Assembly (NCBI GenBank): GCA_028023455.1
Contig: JAQFVV010012546.1
Location: forward strand, 2,720,081 to 2,784,080
Direction: 5' to 3'
Source: Epiperipatus broadwayi
Lineage: Eukaryota; Onychophora; Udeonychophora; Euonychophora; Peripatidae
DNA: 64,000 nt
Shown here: piece after piece, positions 57,691-64,000 of the stretch
Layout: each line of letters opens with the position of its first letter
Numbering within the stretch: the first letter of the stretch is position 1
Notes under the pieces: generated by a model
Told to the model about the DNA's origin: nothing
The model's database searches: none
What the model saw: only the letters and a program-made list of their open reading frames with translations
Program-made: the position numbers and the translations under genes

Positions 57691-60600
57691 ACACAAAATG
57701 CAAGCTAAAAGCAAGTTACGAAATTTATAACTTGTTTTGTTAATCATATAAATATACGTTTAATATTTTATGGTTTTAAACAAATATATATTTCTTTTTT
57801 TTTTTTGAGTTTTCATCTTGTGCTTCAAAAGTTAATTATTTGTTTTGGAATAAAATTACTTTATATATAGCAAGAATTTTATTTCAACTAAATAAATTCT
57901 CATTAAATTTTATTTGTATTATATATAATAATTTAGCTAACACTTCTTTAAATTATTAATTAGTATAAAAATACTCAGTGTGAAAATTCTGAATTGGCAT
58001 TACTGTTATCAAAGTGACATTAATTTTAAATTAAGCTAAAAAACACCCATATATCTGCAATATATTTAGTGTGTTACATTAACATACAATGGCTACATGC
58101 AATAAATTATATTGCACAAAATTTTATACATTTAGATTTCCTAGAATTTTATGAATTGAAAAGTGACCATTTTGATAGTTTTGTACATGTAACTACATTT
58201 TGCAAAAAGAAAGTTATTTATTTTGCTCACATAGTGTTAATACTCATGCCTCTAGTTTTGTACCAATGATAACTCACAATAGTCATAATCTAAAAGTAAG
58301 TAATTTTAATTCTCCATTTTTTGTGAACTTTTCTACTTTTTAATGCAAATATAATATTTTTGTAAATAATACTTGCAATAAAATAAAGCAAATTTATTTC
58401 ATTATAATAACTTGTCATATGTTTTCTAAAAGAAAGTGTAATCTAATCTCAATTGAATAGAAAACTGGTTTATGTGTAAATAATTAACAAGCTGAGTTGT
58501 AGTGAGCATATCAAAACAATGTGGAATAAATATTCCAAACTGAAGTAAAATTATTTTTAGTTGTTTTATTTCTACTAGACAGAATCAGATACAGCTTGTA
58601 GTGATTATGTTGTAAAAAGATATTGTAGTTGGTGAACCTATGGATTACATCAAAAGATGAGCAATAAACATTTCAGTCTAAAATGACTCATTTTAAAATT
58701 ACTTTTAATTGTTTTATTTATTTTAAATACTCATTTGGAATTTTAATTGTATTATAAAATAATACTTTTCTTATGGAAAATATAAGATGCTGAATGATGT
58801 AGATTAATTCATTTGCATTTATTTTTATACATATTTTAATATACATAAATATGTTTTAAAATTATTCTCAAAAATATTTGAAATTAATTTGTATTCTGAA
58901 AATTTATTTCAAACTACATAGTTTTAATAGTTTGCTGTGTAATTATACTAAAATGCCAGTGAAAATCTCAAAATATAATTATTTTTATTATACATTCCAA
59001 TGCCTTAATTATTTAAAAACCATGTGCTGTAACATGTCTTTGTTATATATAAAACTAATTGCTGTCTTAATAATTTGATAATATAGTATAAATAACTTTC
59101 TAAGCTAAGCAACAAATCATTTCCTTGTTCCATAATCTCAATTTCCTCAATTAATTGCATTTTTCCTGTGTTTTGTTTGCAATAATCTTTTTTAATATTA
59201 TTATCATTTATAATTGTAATTGACAAGAAAGTCGTTCATTAAAGTAATCAGGTTTATAAAAATGGTCAGTCACATACATTTATTTCTATCTATGTATGTA
59301 TTTTTCTATAGGTTGTTAGAATATGTATCAGCACTCTGACATTTTAATTTTATGTTATCTAATAAATAAACAAAATAGTTTCACATCACATGTTATCTAT
59401 GGAAATAAATAAATGTATTTACAAACTGTAATATGTTATATATAATGAGAAAACATATTTTAAAAGCAAATACCTACTGCAGAGAAAGCTCTCATAATAG
59501 CCCTCTTAGAAAAATAGCGAAGATAAGTCAATACTGACCAGGTTTATCAGTTACTTGGTGATGAGATTTTCAATGGTTTTTTATCTTTGTTTAACTCAAT
59601 GTCTATAGATAGATATAACTTTATTGACTATTGTAATATGGTCACTTGAGTTGGCTAGAAGATAGTTACCTGGAAAAAATACAAGCCTCTTATACATTTT
59701 TTTAAACTTGGATTCAACTCCTTTATTGTATAGTTTTGAATAGTTTATCTTTTGGCATATATATTATAGCAATATGCCTATTCCTAGACTTATAATTGAA
59801 AAAAAGTTTATATTTTGTTAATTTAATTTTATTTTTATGCAAAGTCATTTACTTATTATTTATTTGCCTTACATCTTTTTCTTTATTAACTAATTAGCCT
59901 ATTTTAATCTCAGAATGTTTATTTTAAAATGTTATGAATTTTAAATAAGTATTTTAAAAAATGCTCACAATCCAAAGTTTAATCAACATAAATTAATTTA
60001 TGCTATTTGTCTGCTTAAATTTATTTAAAGTTAGTAAATACAAATAAACATCTTTGAGAGCTCACTACCTTAATTTTTATGTAAAATAATTTTAATTATT
60101 AAATTTTTTTCCTTAATCTCAAAAGTTCTAAAATACTAATTTTGATAATGTGTGATATTTATTTTCAAATTTTTAATAAAAAGCTAATCAAATGCTGTAC
60201 TACTTTGCTTATTCTAGAATTCATGCAACAGTAGTACATGGAAACATAATAGGAACATATGCTGACTGAAAATAGAATTAAGAAAATTTCACATTGGATG
60301 TCTTGTTATGGATTTATATTCTTGTTTGAACGTCAACATCCATGGCTAAAAGTAAAGTAAAAAAGGGTCAAATGACATGACCCTTTCTCAAAGTTTTGCC
60401 TATGTAACTATTAAAATGTTACCTGTACTCAAAATAGATGTCATCACTATAATAATAGTATCTGTAAAATTTCTTTAAAAAAATGGAAGGAAAGAAAATT
60501 GTTACATTTAAAAGCAAAGTCACTTCACTGCTGATAAATAAAACCCTGGGAAGAAACTGTTAACTTCTATATGAATTAAGCAAATGCAAACTTTCTAGAA

Positions 60601-61611
60601 GTAGCTAACTATAAACTTCATTTTTACATAAATAATTAAAATGAAGTATAGTGCATGAACTTTAAAAGACATCCCATTTGCACCAATCCAGGATCATCAT
60701 CAACTGGATTCCCATAAACATGAAACATTATGCACAAATTTAGCTCAGTATACAAAGGCTCAATAATTATTACTGAGATCAAGAAATATAATACAACAAG
60801 CAATATTCTAAAACAATTTAAGATTGAATAAATTCACTGAAATAACTTTAACAATGAAATATCAATTTATTAATAACAATTAAAATGAAATTAAGGTCAG
60901 TAGAGTATGGCTATAATTATTAATTAAGCCTTTTGATTTTGATTAACTACTGGCACTAAACTGAATTAAAAAAACTGACTTGAGACACAATTTTCACAAA
61001 AACTTCAGTTTTAGTAATGTTAGAGAAAAAAGCTTTACATATATAGAAACTAGATTAATTATGAAAAACAATAAGTCTAAGACAAATAATGAATACCATT
61101 TAAAAAATAAAAAAAATTCAACATCCAAAATAATTATTACTTTATTGTTTGTTCATATTTTCTAATTCATCATTAAGTTTAAATTACATCTTTATTGATA
61201 ATTTCTTTATTTTCCTCACAAAAATCTTATTTCAACCATATATAATACTTCTTACCTGAGATAATCCATAGCTCCAAAACTAGTCACATAAGAATTCTTC
61301 ATTTTTATCTTGTACCCAAAAAGTTAACAAATCTCAAAAGCATTTATAAGAAAAAGATTCCTCTTAATAAAAGATACAAAACAAATCATTTCCAGAAGGT
61401 CAATATGCATTTTCCATCATAGCAATTGGCTTCTGTCTACCTAAAATGAAAAATTGTAAATTACTGTCTTATATTAATGATAAAGTGAGTTTCATCTCAT
61501 TTTATATTTTTTTGTGTACACCAATTATGTTTATATTCTTTATGCACACCAGTCATTCTATCTTGTTATATTTATTGTCCCATTGAGGTATAATTTATTT
61601 TCCTATAGCTC
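57691..61611. other. AT-rich sequence, no gene seen
   Basis: Nothing recognised apart from a small hairpin AAGGGTCA/TGACCCTT near 60363-60385. Confidence 0.5.
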
Positions 61612-61760
61612 ATTTACAAAATGATGTGATGCAAGATGTAGTAAAACTGCTGACTCTTCAGCATGAGTATCAAGGCATAGGCAATAATCAGAATTTGATT
61701 CTTTGCCTGTATACAATTGCATGTGGAATATATTTAACCATTGTGGCTGTCACTACACAC
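61612..61760 (+). CDS. Candidate exon, unidentified
   Basis: An acceptor-like TTTTCCTATAG is followed by CT and an open frame with balanced codons (CTG CTG ACT CTT CAG CAT GAG). It reads QNDVMQDVVKLLTLQHEY, then GIGNNQNLILCLYTIAC, and runs into a CACACA repeat. A donor is unclear (GAGTATC or CCTGTATAC). Composition is clearly less AT-driven than neighbouring frames, but the protein is not recognised. Confidence 0.25.
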
Positions 61761-62089
61761 ACACACACATACACACCAAAGTCTCTATTGGTTTTAAGTG
61801 TTTATATTTTCACATGGTGTTATGCCCAGAAAATGTTGTGATTGCTTTATCAACTGCAACCTTTCTGTACATCTGATAACCAGTCTTAAAATTTATATTG
61901 CACTGCCCTATATTTGCAAATCATTACTTGTTATAAAAACACAGACATACAAGTGCAAACATAAATACACTAATACAAACATAAACACAGTAATAAATTA
62001 TTAAACCTTTTAAGAATTATTATGTCTATAAAATAAGGTTGCCATAAATTTGGATCAGAACCCCAAAATTACAATGTACATAAATCACT
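61761..62089. other. CA repeat and AT-rich sequence
   Basis: A short (CA)n at 61755-61771. Nothing else recognised. Confidence 0.5.
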
Positions 62090-64000
62090 TTGGATGAAGG
62101 TCTTGAAATCAAATTATCAGCACATTTTTAGTCCATTTTAGTAATGATTCTGGTCAATAAAAATGTTTTTCCATTCCCCACTCTAAATTTTCCCATAATC
62201 TGCTCTATTCCATTTCCACAACATAATCTTTGTCAATTCTATAACATTTATATCTAAATTCACCTTATCTTTTCCCAAACCCAGCATAAAAACCAATAAT
62301 TCACTTTCTGTATAATGACTTTTTTTTTATTTATTCTTCCATAACTTTGTTATATTGTACCCTTTCTGTTTTCAAGCATATACATTCAATTAACAAATGC
62401 CTAATATTTTCTATTCCTTCCTTACATAATTTACAAAATAAATCACCCATATTTTTCCACTTACATGTATATTCTCTTGTAGCTAAAGATTTTGTTTGAG
62501 CCTTAAATAATAAACTACTTTCCTTACTATTATCATATATTAACTCACACTTAATATTCTGTTTATTTTCTATATATATTTAACCTCTTTTTACTCTCCA
62601 TACTATTTCTCCATCTCTCTAACTCCCTATTCTTTATTAATAAATCTATTCTTTTATCCCATTCCTTACTACTATAACACTCAACAATTCTCTTAACACA
62701 ATCATCCCATCTTTTGTACAAATATGCTGATATAAATTCTTTATCCAAATCTTTTGCATACCGTATTACCTTTCTCACCCATCTTGTTACCTGCCATTTA
62801 CTCATAACCCAATTAAATACTATTTTGGCTATTCTTTTATTATCCATAAACTGCAATTCACCAAACATTTTCATTTTACTTTTTGCATCTCTCATATGAA
62901 AACTTGACCATCCCATTCCTCCTTGAATTGCCTCCTTTGTTGTCCATACTTCTGCATCCAATGCATGTCTTCCTACTTTCCTTTGAACTTTTTCTAAGTA
63001 ATTTAATATCTCTTTACTAACATATAATGCTAAATTACCATATGTTAACCCTGCTACTGCTATTGCCATATAGTGTTCTACAATGGAAGTAAAATAACAG
63101 CAATAACAATGTAAAACATCATTAAAGTTAGTGTCAAAGTTGTGAATGCAGAAAGTTTAATAACATTTATAAGTCACATGTGTATTTGCATGGATTATTC
63201 CACAATTTTTGATTTTTTTTTTGCTAAATTTATTCCCCATCTCTTTACCTATCCTTCTGCATGTCTTCATCATAACTTCTATATCTTCCCTATTTTCTGT
63301 GCACAAGATGCAATAATGAATGAACTCCATTGTCACATATTAATTGTATCTCGACCCCTCTCTCTAGTCTCTCTATTGTTCTCTCCATTTCTCTCAAATA
63401 TAACAAAAACAAAATAGGTGACATGGGGCATACTTGCCTTAGTCCTATACCATTTTAAACTTTAACTGAATCTATATTACCTAATTGATATGTATAGTAA
63501 TTATTTCCCTACAAACTTTTAATAAAATCCACTAAAGCTCCATTCATTCTTAAATTTATTAAACTTACCCATAATCCATTTCCATTTACTCTGTCATATA
63601 TCTTTTTATATCTATAAAAACCATAAATAACTGTCTACCTGTATTTCTACTCATATCTATAAGATGTGTAACTACAAATAAACTATGTCCTATATGCTTA
63701 TTCAATTGAAAACCTTGCATTTCTCCAAACTATTATTATTTTCTTTCCATCCATTTTGTACTCTTTCAGCTGCCATATATTTGAAAACTTTATATAACAC
63801 TGACATTACCACTATCGGTCTATAATTGGTTAACTTCCTATTATTTTTAACTTTTTCTTTAAATAGTAACCTTACTCTTGTATTATTCCAGCTATCTGGA
63901 AATTCTCTTTCTGTGCCATCTTATTAAAATATCATAATAGAGTTAATTTTGTCCTATTTCCTAAATTCACCATCATCTCTGCTGCCCATGCATCTAAGCC
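62090..64000 (-). pseudogene. LINE reverse transcriptase, decayed, cut by window edge
   Basis: On the minus strand the broken frames from 64000 leftward give AWAAEMMVNL, then NFQIAGIIQE, RT motifs (MSVLYKVFKYMAAERVQN; later VCPMSPILFLLYL). From 63069 an intact 168-codon stretch follows: LYVSKEILNYLEKVQRKVG, ALDAEVWTTKEAIQGGMGW, ending YRK. A further frame (62560-62330) contains CKWKNMGDLFCKLCKEG and NIRHLLIEC, a C-terminal Cys/His motif. This order (RT, thumb with LQRK.G...EAIQGE.GW, then a zinc-knuckle-like end) is that of animal non-LTR retrotransposons; the clade is not determined. Multiple stops show it is inactive. Confidence 0.8.

Overview
The window looks like AT-rich intergenic or intronic DNA from an invertebrate animal. 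It is packed with dead and short mobile elements and holds no gene that I can name with confidence. Evidence for a metazoan: a Tigger/pogo transposon, several LINE reverse-transcriptase remains, Penelope-like elements (PLEs) with a GIY-YIG nuclease, tRNA-derived SINEs, a hAT-type MITE, and long (TA)n and (TTA)n arrays. A lophotrochozoan such as a cephalopod mollusc would fit, but that is a low-confidence guess.

Layout. Positions 1-1887 hold a Tigger-like transposase pseudogene on the minus strand, running off the left edge. 4985-7860 holds a decayed endonuclease/reverse-transcriptase LINE (minus), with a 15-bp perfect palindrome at its 3' end. 12881-13228 holds a TATA + initiator promoter signature and an exon-like stretch on the minus strand, the best hint of a host transcription start. 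13.9-46 kb is dominated by foldback repeats, SINEs and PLE pieces. 48.2-48.6 kb is a hAT MITE with target-site duplication. 50.9-51.96 kb is a LINE 3' end with a 400-bp trinucleotide array grown from its tail. 54.4-55.6 kb is a 5'-truncated PLE with an intact RT/GIY-YIG reading frame. 62.1-64 kb is another LINE (minus) running off the right edge.

The most notable signal is hammerhead self-cleaving ribozyme structure in two unrelated repeat families. Family A (13.9, 22.0, 44.4 and 45.8 kb) is a foldback element with inverted ends. It carries a 42-nt hammerhead with a two-base-pair stem III and cleavage triplet GUC, best kept at 22010-22051 (minus). Family B (20.7, 28.3, 31.3, 31.7 and 32.2 kb) carries a different hammerhead with a palindromic UAC/GUA stem III, best kept at 31861-31904 (minus). 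In one copy of each family the ribozyme is present in both arms of the foldback on opposite strands. PLEs are known to carry small hammerheads, and several PLE pieces in this window (35.4, 41.15 and 55.5 kb) end in similar but weaker motifs.

A few short open segments with exon-like composition (8.3, 26.1, 43.0, 45.06, 52.7, 53.1 and 61.6 kb) are listed at low confidence. None could be assigned to a known protein. The longest predicted reading frames around 51 kb are pure trinucleotide-repeat artefacts.
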